A stretch of DNA of 64,000 bases, taken from assembly GCF_900107205.1 (NCBI RefSeq), contig NZ_FNPC01000003.1, forward strand, positions 186,001 to 250,000, in the 5' to 3' direction. Positions 33,120-41,086 of the stretch are shown one piece after another. Source of the DNA: Halopenitus persicus (GTDB lineage: Archaea; Halobacteriota; Halobacteria; Halobacteriales; Haloferacaceae). The number at the start of each line of letters is the position of its first letter. The first letter of the stretch is position 1. Below the pieces are notes generated by a model. That model was not told where the DNA came from. It made no database searches and saw only the letters and a program-made list of their open reading frames with translations. Both the position numbers and the translations under genes were made by a program.

Positions 33120-34580
33120 ATGAGTACAGGGGCGAGCGGGACGGCACGGACGCGATACGCGATCCTCGGCTGTGGAAGCGTCGGCCACGCGGTGGCCGAG
33201 TCGCTGACCGACCGCGGCAAGGACGTGTTGATCCTCGACCGCGACGAGAGCCGGGTCGAGGCGCTCCGCGACCAGGACCTCAACGCCCAGGTGCAGGACA
33301 TCGCCGACCCGAGCGTCGCGGACGTCGTCGCCGACCGGGACATCGTCCTCATCCTGGCCTCCGACGTCGAGGCGAACAAGGACGCGGTCACGGCGCTCCG
33401 GGAGCGCAGCGACGACCACTACGTCGTCGTCCGCGCCTCCGACCCCGTCAGCGAGGACGAGCTGCGCGAGCTGGGCGCCGACGTGGTGATCAACCCCTCC
33501 ACGGTGATCGCCGACTCCGCGCTGCGCTCGCTGGAGACCGGCGAACTGGAGTATATGGCCCGCCAGCTCGCCGACATCCTCTCCGAGACGGACGGGGAGA
33601 TGGCGATCCTGACCCACGACAACCCCGATCCCGATTCGATCGCCTCCGCGACCGCGTTGCAGGCGATCGCGGAGTCGTACGACGTCGAGGCCCACATCAT
33701 CTACCCGGGCGAGGTCGGCCACCAGGAGAACCGCGCGTTCGTCAACCTGCTCGGGATCGAGCTGCGCTCGCGTGCGGAGGCCCCGCCGCTTGCCGACTAC
33801 GAGACGATCGCGCTCGTCGACCACGCCAAATCCGGCGACCCCGAGATCACGATCGAGGCGGACGTCGACGTCTACATCGACCACTTCGACTCCGACCGCG
33901 AATACGACGCCCGGTTCGTCGACATCCGCACGAACGTCTCCTCGACGTCGACGATCCTCACGAAATATCTCCAGGAGTTCGACCTGTCGCCCTCGGAGGC
34001 GGTCGCGACCGCCCTTCTGTACGGCATCCGGGCGGAGACGCTGGATTTCAAACGCGACACCACGCCTGCGGACCTGACCGCCGCGGCCTACCTTCACCCG
34101 TTCGCGAACCACGACACCCTCGAGCAGGTCGAGTCGCCCTCGATGTCGCCGGAGACGCTCGACGTGCTCGCGGAGGCGATCCAGAACCGCCAGGTACAGG
34201 GTAGCCACCTCTTCTCCAGCGCCGGCTTCATCCGCGACCGGGACGCCCTCTCGCAGGCGGCCCAACACCTGCTCAACCTCGAGGGGATCACCACGACCGC
34301 GGTGCTCGGCGTCGCCGACGAACACATCTACCTCGCGGCGCGCTCGAAGGACATCCGCATCAACATCGGCAACGTCCTCCAGGACGCCTTCGAGGATATG
34401 GGCGAGGCGGCCGGCCACTCCACGCAGGGCTCCGTCGAGATCCCGCTCGGCATCTTCACGGGGATCGAGACGAACGAGGAGAACCGGGACACGCTGTTGC
34501 AGCTCACCGAGGAGGCGGTCCGCCGCAAGCTCTTCGACGCGATGGGCGTCGAGGGGTCCGAGGGGTCGAACGGGTCGTAG
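33120..34580 (+). CDS. RCK_N (TrkA-N) - DHH - DHHA1 phosphoesterase
   Basis: A 486-aa protein. Residues about 8-125 form a Rossmann NAD-binding RCK_N domain (RYAILGCGSVGHAVAESL). DHH-domain motifs follow: THDNPDPDSIAS, ALVDHAKSG and YIDHFDSD. The C-terminus has a DHHA1-like AGHSTQGSVEIP. DHH-DHHA1 enzymes cleave small nucleotide substrates such as c-di-AMP, nanoRNA or pApA, while RCK domains govern potassium channels. The fusion therefore suggests a ligand-gated nucleotide phosphodiesterase, possibly for c-di-AMP (inference). The start at 33120 lies about 31 bp after TATTAAG. It is convergent with the PRC-barrel gene. Confidence 0.85.
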   Translation: MSTGASGTARTRYAILGCGSVGHAVAESLTDRGKDVLILDRDESRVEALRDQDLNAQVQDIADPSVADVVADRDIVLILASDVEANKDAVTALRERSDDHYVVVRASDPVSEDELRELGADVVINPSTVIADSALRSLETGELEYMARQLADILSETDGEMAILTHDNPDPDSIASATALQAIAESYDVEAHIIYPGEVGHQENRAFVNLLGIELRSRAEAPPLADYETIALVDHAKSGDPEITIEADVDVYIDHFDSDREYDARFVDIRTNVSSTSTILTKYLQEFDLSPSEAVATALLYGIRAETLDFKRDTTPADLTAAAYLHPFANHDTLEQVESPSMSPETLDVLAEAIQNRQVQGSHLFSSAGFIRDRDALSQAAQHLLNLEGITTTAVLGVADEHIYLAARSKDIRINIGNVLQDAFEDMGEAAGHSTQGSVEIPLGIFTGIETNEENRDTLLQLTEEAVRRKLFDAMGVEGSEGSNGS

Positions 34581-34586
34581 TCGGCT

Positions 34587-34616
34587 GGGTCGGAGCCGGT
34601 CGGGTCGGAGCCGGTC
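34587..34616. repeat. 15-bp tandem duplication after the DHH gene
   Basis: GGGTCGGAGCCGGTC occurs twice in tandem (34587-34601, 34602-34616) and a third copy begins at 34617. It starts 7 bp after the stop codon and resembles the gene's last codons. Confidence 0.7.
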
Positions 34617-34659
34617 GGGTCGCCGTCGTCGGTCGTCGACGACGCACCCGTCCCGCCGA

Positions 34660-34956
34660 CTACGCGACCGCTTCGTCGACGTCCTCGTCGCCCTCGACGT
34701 CGAGCCGCTCGATCACGTCGTTGATGAGGATGACGTCGCCGACCGCGCGGACCCAGCGATACGGAACGATGACGCCCTGACCGGGCTGGACGCGCGACCG
34801 GAAGAGCTCGCCGTTCAGCTCCGCGAGCGCGAGCCCGGTGACGGCCTCGGCGTCGAGGTCGAGACGGACGTCCTCGACCTCGCCGACGAACACTCCGTTG
34901 TTCGAGTACACTTCGCGACCGACGAGGCTCGTGATCTCGTCCGGCGTTGGTTCCAT
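34660..34956 (-). CDS. PRC-barrel domain protein
   Basis: A 98-aa protein that is one PRC barrel: EITSLVGREVYSNNGVFVGE, VEDVRLDLDAEAVTGLALAE and VIVPYRWVRAVGDVILIND. Two small PRC-barrel proteins (CdpB1 and CdpB2) are known in haloarchaea as partners of SepF in FtsZ-based division, and this protein has the right size; I recall a DHH phosphoesterase neighbour there too but cannot verify it. The start at 34956 is 27 bp after CTTAATA, a leaderless promoter. The acidic C-terminus (EGDEDVDEAVA) is short. It is divergent from the MutS-like gene. Confidence 0.8.
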   Translation of the reverse strand: MEPTPDEITSLVGREVYSNNGVFVGEVEDVRLDLDAEAVTGLALAELNGELFRSRVQPGQGVIVPYRWVRAVGDVILINDVIERLDVEGDEDVDEAVA

Positions 34957-35113
34957 ACACGCGTGGTCACCAGCGTGCCTATTAAGCATTGGCTGTCCGG
35001 CCGACGGGCGTCTGACGGCGACCGTCGGAGCCGGCCACGCGCTGCACCGCGGCCGCCGGGGACGGCGACGCGAACGGCGAAAGTACCAAGCCGACACGTC
35101 GAGACGAACGCGT

Positions 35114-36979
35114 ATGCGACTGGCGGACTACTGGGGCGTCGGCCCGAAGACGAGCGAGCAGCTCACGGCGGAACTCGGCGCGGAGGCGGCCATCGAGGCG
35201 ATCGAGTCCGCGGACGTTCGCGCGCTCGTCGACGCGGGGATCCCGCGCGGACGCGCGACTCGGATCCTCCGACGTGCCGCGGGCGAGGCGGAAATGGACG
35301 TGCTCGCGACCGGCGACACGCGGTCGGTCTACGACGACCTGCTCTCGCGCGCCGCCGGCTACGCGCTCACCGACCACGCCGCCGACCGGATCCGCGTGCT
35401 CACCCCGCTGGCGGACCGCGACCGACTCGAGGACCGCCTCACGGACGTCCTCGCGGCACGGGACGCCTGGACGGACCTGACCGACGCGGACCGCGAGCGG
35501 GTGCGGGAGGCCTTCGCGGCCTACGACGAGGCCGGCGGGTCCGACCGAGCGGCCGTGGAGACCGCGATCACGCTCAGGGAGGTCGATCTGGCGGGCGAGC
35601 CGTTCGCCCCGCTGGCCGACCTCGACCCGGAGACGCTCCGGGAGGCGGCCGGCGCGCTGGGATACCTCCGGGAGCCGACGGCGTCGGACGGGCGGGGGGA
35701 CGGGACCGGGGACGACGTCGAGGTCCTCGAGGGTGCCGACGCGGAGCTCGACCGGCTGCGCGAGCAGCTCGCCGAGGCGAGCGAGCTCGAGTCGTCCGCG
35801 TTCGACGTGATCGACGCCGTGCGGGACGGCACGGTCCGTGATTTCGAGTCGTTCAAGGGCGGCGTGGTCGACCACGTGGCGACGCGGACGTCGATCGATC
35901 CCGGCCGGATACGGGCCGCCGCCCCCGAGGACGCGGTCGACGCGGCCGACTTCGTCTCGGGAACCCTGCGGACGCTGCGCGAGGAGCTGTCCGAGACGGT
36001 CGCCGAGCGCGAGGCGACCGTGGCCGCGGACCTCCGTGACCGGATCCACGGGGCTGACGGCGACGTCGAGACCGCCGTCGAGGTCGTCTCGGAGGTGGCG
36101 TTCCTGCTCTCGCTGGGCCGGTTTGCGGCCGCGGAGGACCTCCGGCGCCCCGAGCTCGTCGCGGACGGGCTCGCGGTGTATCGCGCCCGAAACCTCTTCA
36201 TCGAGGGTCCGGTCGAACCGGTCACCTACGCGGTCGGGGACCATTCGATCGGTTCCGGCTCGGATACCGACGATTCGAGCGACGAAGTGGAACACGGCGG
36301 CGCGATGGACGCCGGCCACCGGTCGCCCGCGCCCGCGGCGTCGGCGTTGCCGCCGACGGGCGACCGCGTGACGGTCCTCACCGGAGCGAACTCGGGCGGG
36401 AAGACGACGCTGCTCGAGACGCTGTGTGCGGTCGCGCTGCTCGCCGCGATGGGGCTTCCCGTGCCGGCCGATCACGCCGAGGTCGGCCGGTTCGACCGGA
36501 TCGTCTTCCATCGGCGGCACGCCTCCTTCAACGCCGGCGTGCTCGAGTCGACGCTCAAGTCGGTCGTGCCGCCGCTCGTGGAGTCGGGCCGGACGCTGAT
36601 GCTCGTCGACGAGTTCGAGGCGATCACCGAGCCCGGACGGGCCGCCGACCTGTTGAACGGGCTCGTCGACCTGACGGTCGACCGGGGCGCGCTCGGCGTG
36701 TACGTCACCCACCTCGCGGACGACCTGAGCCCGCTGCCGGATCGCGCGCGGATCGACGGGATCTTCGCCGAGGGACTCACGCAGGACCTGGCGTTGCAGG
36801 TGGACTACCAGCCGCGGTTCGGAACCGTGGGCAAATCGACGCCGGAGTTCATCGTCTCGCGGCTCGTGGCGAACGCCGACGACCGGGCCGTCCGCGGCGG
36901 CTTCGAACGCCTGGCCGAGGCGATCGGCGAGGAGGCCGTTCAACGGACGCTCTCGGACGTTCGATGGTCGCCGGAATAA
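35114..36979 (+). CDS. MutS-like ATPase with N-terminal helix-hairpin-helix
   Basis: A 621-aa archaeal MutS-family protein. The N-terminus (residues about 1-60, YWGVGPKTSEQL and IPRGRATRILRRA) is a helix-hairpin-helix DNA-binding unit. A long helical middle, probably the clamp/lever, precedes the MutS ATPase with Walker A GANSGGKTT (about residue 430) and Walker B LMLVDEFEA. There is no MutS mismatch-recognition domain I, so a role in recombination or branched DNA is more likely than mismatch repair. An acidic insertion (SGSDTDDSSDEVEHGG) lies just before the ATPase. The start at 35114 (MRLADYWG) was chosen over open frame upstream. Confidence 0.82.
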   Translation: MRLADYWGVGPKTSEQLTAELGAEAAIEAIESADVRALVDAGIPRGRATRILRRAAGEAEMDVLATGDTRSVYDDLLSRAAGYALTDHAADRIRVLTPLADRDRLEDRLTDVLAARDAWTDLTDADRERVREAFAAYDEAGGSDRAAVETAITLREVDLAGEPFAPLADLDPETLREAAGALGYLREPTASDGRGDGTGDDVEVLEGADAELDRLREQLAEASELESSAFDVIDAVRDGTVRDFESFKGGVVDHVATRTSIDPGRIRAAAPEDAVDAADFVSGTLRTLREELSETVAEREATVAADLRDRIHGADGDVETAVEVVSEVAFLLSLGRFAAAEDLRRPELVADGLAVYRARNLFIEGPVEPVTYAVGDHSIGSGSDTDDSSDEVEHGGAMDAGHRSPAPAASALPPTGDRVTVLTGANSGGKTTLLETLCAVALLAAMGLPVPADHAEVGRFDRIVFHRRHASFNAGVLESTLKSVVPPLVESGRTLMLVDEFEAITEPGRAADLLNGLVDLTVDRGALGVYVTHLADDLSPLPDRARIDGIFAEGLTQDLALQVDYQPRFGTVGKSTPEFIVSRLVANADDRAVRGGFERLAEAIGEEAVQRTLSDVRWSPE

Positions 36980-37027
36980 CCGGGAGTGTGCCTGCGCGCC
37001 GCGGACCGGAACGAGCCCGGTCGGGCC

Positions 37028-37684
37028 TCAGGCCTCGACCGGGTGCTCGAGCGAGTCGAGCAGCGTCTCGACGTTCGCTCGTTCCTGGTCGGCCAGCTGC
37101 TGGGGATAGATCCCGACCGGGATGAGGAAGTCCTCCTCGTGTCGCAGCGACCCGGTATGAACGTTCACGTCGACCTCCTGGCCCTGGAAGGTCGCCGTGC
37201 CGGCGAAGATCGCGACCTCGTAGTCGGTGCCGAGCGTCGTGGCGGTGGTCCGTGCCCGCTCGTCGGTCACGCGCAGTCCCTCGTACTGTGAGGCGACCAG
37301 GTCGACGAGTTCGGCCTCGCCGTACTCGCTGACCGGGTTGAGCGACTGCCCGGCGATCTCGAAGGCCGGCGTCGAGACGACGGCGAACACTCCGGCTCGC
37401 GCGTCGCCGAGGAGCGGGATCTCGAAGGACTTCTCGTAGGTCGCCACCGCGTTCGTGGCGATCACCGTTCGCTCCTGGCCGGCGATCTCGAAGGTCTCCT
37501 CGAGCGTTTGCTCCTCGATACCCTGCAGCTCGTAGCCGGTCGCCTCCGAGACGTTCGGCTGGACGCGAGCCGGACTCGCGCTCTCCTCGAGCGGCTCCGA
37601 CCCCGTGAGAAACCCGAGACAGCCGCTCGCGGACGCGAGCGTCGCCGCACCGATCCCCCCGACGATCGACCGTCGCGTTGGCAT
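37028..37684 (-). CDS. Predicted lipoprotein, DUF6517-like
   Basis: A 218-aa protein with a twin-arginine-like signal (PTRRSIVGGIGAATLAS) and lipobox SASGC, then a conserved-looking domain (ASPARVQPNVSEATGYEL, EIAGQERTVIATNAVATYEK). I believe it belongs to haloarchaeal DUF6517 lipoproteins, of unknown function. GTATATATAAAC 24-30 bp upstream is a strong TATA box. It is convergent with the MutS-like gene and divergent from the next zinc protein. Confidence 0.75.
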   Translation of the reverse strand: MPTRRSIVGGIGAATLASASGCLGFLTGSEPLEESASPARVQPNVSEATGYELQGIEEQTLEETFEIAGQERTVIATNAVATYEKSFEIPLLGDARAGVFAVVSTPAFEIAGQSLNPVSEYGEAELVDLVASQYEGLRVTDERARTTATTLGTDYEVAIFAGTATFQGQEVDVNVHTGSLRHEEDFLIPVGIYPQQLADQERANVETLLDSLEHPVEA

Positions 37685-37705
37685 GACTCCGAGTTACGAG
37701 CGTGT

Positions 37706-37713
37706 ATATATAA
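37706..37713 (-). promoter_or_regulatory. TATA box for the DUF6517-like lipoprotein
   Basis: The minus strand reads CGTTTATATATACACG, centred about 26 bp before the ATG at 37684, giving a leaderless transcript. Confidence 0.6.
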
Positions 37714-37959
37714 ACGGCGTGGCGCGACGGCGTCGTGCCGGATGGCCATACCGAGCGAGGTCCGGGCACGCACGGACACGACACGTTCGGCTTCGACTCA
37801 CGTTCGGCTTCAAACGAGGGTTTCATTTTTGTCTTTTCAGGCCGATTCTGGGGAACGATCGTTTTATTATAACCGAGTAATAATGGTATTTAAGCTATAT
37901 ATGGTCGAATATATGCATTAAACTGAAATTATAAGTGGTTCAGTTGCCTACCGGCGGAT

Positions 37960-38154
37960 ATGTCAACCCGATCGTCGACGACGCTCGACCCGACCTGGAC
38001 CGATCCGACCGACTGTCCCTTCTGCGGCGCGTCGCTTCCCGACCCAGGGGCGGGGTTCGTCGACCACATTCGCGAGAACGAGGCGTGCGAGGAGGGCTTC
38101 GACGACTGGCGGGAGAACGTCACCGGGGACATCCGCGGCGGGTGGAGCGGATAA
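37960..38154 (+). CDS. Small zinc-finger protein (64 aa)
   Basis: A 64-aa protein with DCPFCGASL and, 20 residues on, FVDHIRENEAC, a CxxC...H...C arrangement for a single zinc ion. It resembles a family of haloarchaeal C2H2-like micro-proteins (DUF7501-type, from memory). ATTATAAG at 37928-37935 is 28 bp upstream. The function is unknown; such proteins may bind nucleic acid or partner proteins. Confidence 0.75.
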   Translation: MSTRSSTTLDPTWTDPTDCPFCGASLPDPGAGFVDHIRENEACEEGFDDWRENVTGDIRGGWSG

Positions 38155-38225
38155 ACTACCCTACACTACTTCCTCGGCGCTCTGCGCCTCGCTCCGTGAG
38201 GTCGGAGGCTCCACCTCGAATTATG
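38155..38225. repeat. Possible solo end of an IS200/IS605-type element
   Basis: The stretch starting AAACTACCCTACACTACTT, followed by a GCGCTCTGCGC hairpin and a CCTCGC...GCGAGG-like pair, resembles the left ends of haloarchaeal TnpB elements. No transposase or TnpB gene is present nearby. The identification is from memory of such ends. Confidence 0.3.
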
Positions 38226-38270
38226 CTGATCGCGGACGTCTTTTAAGTCGTCTCCGGCGGACGACCCGGT

Positions 38271-38663
38271 ATGGAGCTTCACCACGTCGGGATCGCGACC
38301 CGCGACGTCGACGCGCTCGCGTCCCTGTTCGCCGACCTGCTGGGGATGTCGGTCGTCCACGAGGAGCAGGTCGACGGGATGCGGGTCGTGTTTTTACGGG
38401 GTGACGGGGGCGGACGTCTCGAGCTGCTCGAACCGGCCGCCGACGGCCCGATCGCGACCTACCTCGACCGGCACGGACCGGGGATCCACCATCTCGCGCT
38501 GTCGACCGCCGACGTCGCGGCCGCGCTCGAACGGGCTCGCGAGCTCGGCGCGGAGCCGATCGACGACGCCCCGCGGCCGGGGGCGTGGGGACACGAGGTC
38601 GCGTTCCTCCACCCGGACTCGACCGGCGGCGTGCTTCTGGAGTTCGTCGCGGCGTCGCAGTGA
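38271..38663 (+). CDS. mce: Methylmalonyl-CoA epimerase
   Basis: A 130-aa vicinal-oxygen-chelate protein interconverting (R)- and (S)-methylmalonyl-CoA, in propionyl-CoA use. Two beta-alpha-beta-beta-beta modules start MELHHVGIATRDV and GIHHLALSTADV; metal ligands are the histidines in HHVG and IHHLAL and the glutamate in LLEFV near the C-terminus. The length is normal for the family. The promoter CTTTTAAG at 38241-38248 is about 26 bp upstream. A generic glyoxalase-fold protein is the alternative. Confidence 0.85.
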   Translation: MELHHVGIATRDVDALASLFADLLGMSVVHEEQVDGMRVVFLRGDGGGRLELLEPAADGPIATYLDRHGPGIHHLALSTADVAAALERARELGAEPIDDAPRPGAWGHEVAFLHPDSTGGVLLEFVAASQ

Positions 38664-38673
38664 TCCGGATTCC

Positions 38674-38753
38674 GCATCAGCAACCCGGATCTCGCATCGG
38701 CAACCCGGATCTCGCATCGGCAACCCGGATCTCGTTTCGCCGACCCGAATGTC
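38674..38753. repeat. Four tandem copies of a 20-bp unit
   Basis: GCATCGGCAACCCGGATCTC-type units run at 38674, 38694, 38714 and 38734; the middle two are identical, the first has one and the last has several changes. They start 10 bp after the mce stop and end just before the promoter of the next gene. Confidence 0.85.
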
Positions 38754-38801
38754 GTTTCGTTGACGACGGTTTTTAAGTAACGGCGCGCAGGATGGGGACG
38801 T

Positions 38802-39461
38802 ATGGTCGCGTTCGAAGCCGTCGACGTCGCGTTGGTGATCGCCGGACTGTTGCTGGCGTTCGTCGGCGCCGCGGTCTCGGTGTACGCCGTGACGCTCACG
38901 GGCTTTCTGGTCGGCGGCGGGATCGGATCCCTGATCGCCCCGTCGCTGGCCGGAGTCGTCGGGCTCGAGGGGTTCGCGCTCTCCGCGGTCGCCGTCCTCG
39001 TCGGCGGCGTGGCCGGCGCGGTGCTCGCGTACGCGGGACTCTCGGTCGCCGTCCTCGGGATCGGCGCCGTCGTCGGCGCCTTCCTCGGCCGCTTCGCCGT
39101 CGGCCCGTTCTACGTGGAGGGACTCCTCCCGCTTGCCGGCGCGACGCTGGCGGGGATGGCCGCGGGCGCGCTGCTCGGATTCGTGCTCACGCGAACGACC
39201 CTCGTGTTCTCGACCGGGTTCATCGGCGCCGCCTTCGCCTCCCGGTCGCTGACGGTCGCCGACTTCGAGGCGGCCGCCGACCCGCTCTCGTTCGCGCCGC
39301 TGCTGTTCGACCCGACGGCTCCCGCGTTCCTCGCGGTCCTCGTCTTGGGGATACTCACCCAGCTGGGGCTGTTCCGGCTCGGGTACGTCACGACGCTCGT
39401 CGGGCTTCTCCCCGGCGCGCGACGGTGGACCGCGAGCGACGACGGCTCGGAGTCGGCCTGA
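38802..39461 (+). CDS. Polytopic membrane protein (DUF4203/TMEM198-like)
   Basis: A 219-aa protein with six to seven Gly/Ala-rich hydrophobic segments, e.g. VIAGLLLAFVGAAVSVYAV and TLAGMAAGALLGFVL. The glycine-rich helices and two-fold internal similarity resemble the DUF4203 / TMEM198 type, of unknown function. TTTTTAAG about 27 bp upstream gives a leaderless transcript. It converges with the next gene. Confidence 0.65.
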   Translation: MVAFEAVDVALVIAGLLLAFVGAAVSVYAVTLTGFLVGGGIGSLIAPSLAGVVGLEGFALSAVAVLVGGVAGAVLAYAGLSVAVLGIGAVVGAFLGRFAVGPFYVEGLLPLAGATLAGMAAGALLGFVLTRTTLVFSTGFIGAAFASRSLTVADFEAAADPLSFAPLLFDPTAPAFLAVLVLGILTQLGLFRLGYVTTLVGLLPGARRWTASDDGSESA

Positions 39462-39503
39462 GCGCGTCGCTGCCGCCGGCGCCGTGGTGGAGGTTCGGAG
39501 TGC

Positions 39504-39968
39504 CTACTCGTCGCCCGCGGACAGCGGCGTGAGGAAGGGATCGGGATTCTCGTGGATGAACGCGCCGGCCGCCGCGCCGTCGTCGCCGATGAACCGGGTC
39601 CGGAACTCGCCGGCGTCCCGCGCGTCATCGGCGATCTCCTCGAGGTCGGCGAGCGGGATCGCCCCGGCCAACAGTATCATCCGTTCCTCGTCGGTGGCCC
39701 GCAGCTCGGTCACGAGGTAGAGCGTCTCGTCGGCGGTCGCGGCGTACACCGAGGAGTCGGTTATCGTGTCGGTGCCGACCTCCTCGATCGCCGTCGCCTC
39801 CTCGCCCGGGAGGATGTACGTGATCCCTACCGGCGGGCGTTCGATGATCCCCGTCGCCGAGGCAGTGACGGTGACGACGTCCCAGCCGCGCTCGCGGTAG
39901 CCCTCGGCCATCGCGTCCCGGTCGGCGAGGGTCGCGTCCCACGCGTCGTCGGGGTCGGTCTCGTCCAT
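39504..39968 (-). CDS. Uncharacterised haloarchaeal protein (DUF7529-like)
   Basis: A 154-aa soluble acidic protein with no signal or membrane segment. Visible elements are DRDAMAEGYRERGWDVVTVT, GITYILPGEEA and ILLAGAIPLADLEEIADDA. I think it is the haloarchaeal DUF7529 family; function unknown. The start at 39968 (MDETDPDDA) is about 27 bp after GTCTTTTTCC on the minus strand; open frame extends further upstream but precedes this promoter. Confidence 0.65.
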   Translation of the reverse strand: MDETDPDDAWDATLADRDAMAEGYRERGWDVVTVTASATGIIERPPVGITYILPGEEATAIEEVGTDTITDSSVYAATADETLYLVTELRATDEERMILLAGAIPLADLEEIADDARDAGEFRTRFIGDDGAAAGAFIHENPDPFLTPLSAGDE

Positions 39969-40181
39969 ATCCACCGTCTCGCCCACGCGTGGAAAAAGAC
40001 GGTGGTCGGTCGGGAACGCCGGCGAACGCGAGAGCGGGAGGTCGACCGATGCGGGGACGGGACTGCCCGAGCGCCGGCGCGTCGGCGTGCGGGACGACCG
40101 CCGGTCAAGGGTTGGCGAATCGACACGCGGAGAAACGTTGAAGTGTCGGATCGACGAACGGCCGGTATCCGGTGATCGACC

Positions 40182-40946
40182 GTGACTGAGACCACGTCGT
40201 CCGACGGTGACCCCGATCCGACCGACCTCCGGTGGGTCGGCCCCGCGACGGCGACCGAACTCGACGCGGCCGGGATCGACGCGACGGACATCACCGCCAA
40301 GCGCGTCTCCTACCGACTGCTCGTCGACGCGGGGGTGAATCCCGGCGTCGCCGCCAAGATCCGCCGCGAGCACTCGCTGTCGTGGTCCTTCGAGGCGGGC
40401 GATGGTCTCGAGAGCCGGTCGGCGCAGGTCCGCGGGCTCGGCCGCGAGGAGGCCGACTGGATCGCGGCCTCCGCCGGCGACTGGGCCGACCGCTCGGTCA
40501 CGGGCGAGGACGAGAACGCGGACGCGGACGGAAACGCGGACGGGAATGAGAACGCGGACGGAGACGAGAACCGAACCGCGAACGAAGACGGCTCGAACGA
40601 CCCGACGAACGACGCGTGGTCGCCCGGCGACTGGCCCGACGTCGATGGTCGGGACGCCGCCCGATCCGACGAGACGGCTTCACCGTCCGGACGATCGGAG
40701 GCGGAGGCCGACGGCAGCGGCGACCCCGAACTGGCGGAGGCGGCCTGGCGAAAGCGGTCCCGGCCCACGCCGGTGACCGATCTCGAGGCCGTCGATCGAG
40801 CCGGCGCCGACCTGCTGTCCGAGGCCGGGATCACGTCGGTTCGGAGCCTCGCGACCGCCGACCCGGAGCACGTGGCGGACGTGTTGGACGTCGACGCCGA
40901 TCGAGTGAGCGGCTGGCACGAGGCGGCGCGGTCGGCGAGCGACTGA
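40182..40946 (+). CDS. Two-HhH protein with acidic linker (DUF7409-like)
   Basis: A 254-aa protein with a GTG start. Helix-hairpin-helix-like units flank a long linker: LRWVGPATATELDAAGID near the N-terminus and AGADLLSEAGITSVRSLATA with VLDVDADRVSGW near the C-terminus. The linker (residues about 105-160) is made of Asp/Asn/Glu repeats such as ENADADGNADGNENADGD. HhH pairs bind DNA without sequence preference; a nucleoid or repair-linked role is inferred. No enzyme motif is seen. Confidence 0.65.
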   Translation: MTETTSSDGDPDPTDLRWVGPATATELDAAGIDATDITAKRVSYRLLVDAGVNPGVAAKIRREHSLSWSFEAGDGLESRSAQVRGLGREEADWIAASAGDWADRSVTGEDENADADGNADGNENADGDENRTANEDGSNDPTNDAWSPGDWPDVDGRDAARSDETASPSGRSEAEADGSGDPELAEAAWRKRSRPTPVTDLEAVDRAGADLLSEAGITSVRSLATADPEHVADVLDVDADRVSGWHEAARSASD

Positions 40947-40991
40947 GGGGACGCGGTCGACAAGGATTGAGGGGACGCGGTCGGCAGGACT
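40944..40991. repeat. 24-bp tandem duplication beginning at a stop codon
   Basis: TGAGGGGACGCGGTCGACAA starts at the stop codon of the HhH gene (40944); a copy with a few changes follows directly at 40968-40991. Confidence 0.7.
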
Positions 40992-41086
40992 CGTGGCACC
41001 TGAACGCGACCACGCCTGAGCCCCAACGACGACCGCGAGCGACGGTACCGTAGTGTTTTTGATGACGTTGCCGGAACGTGTACACG

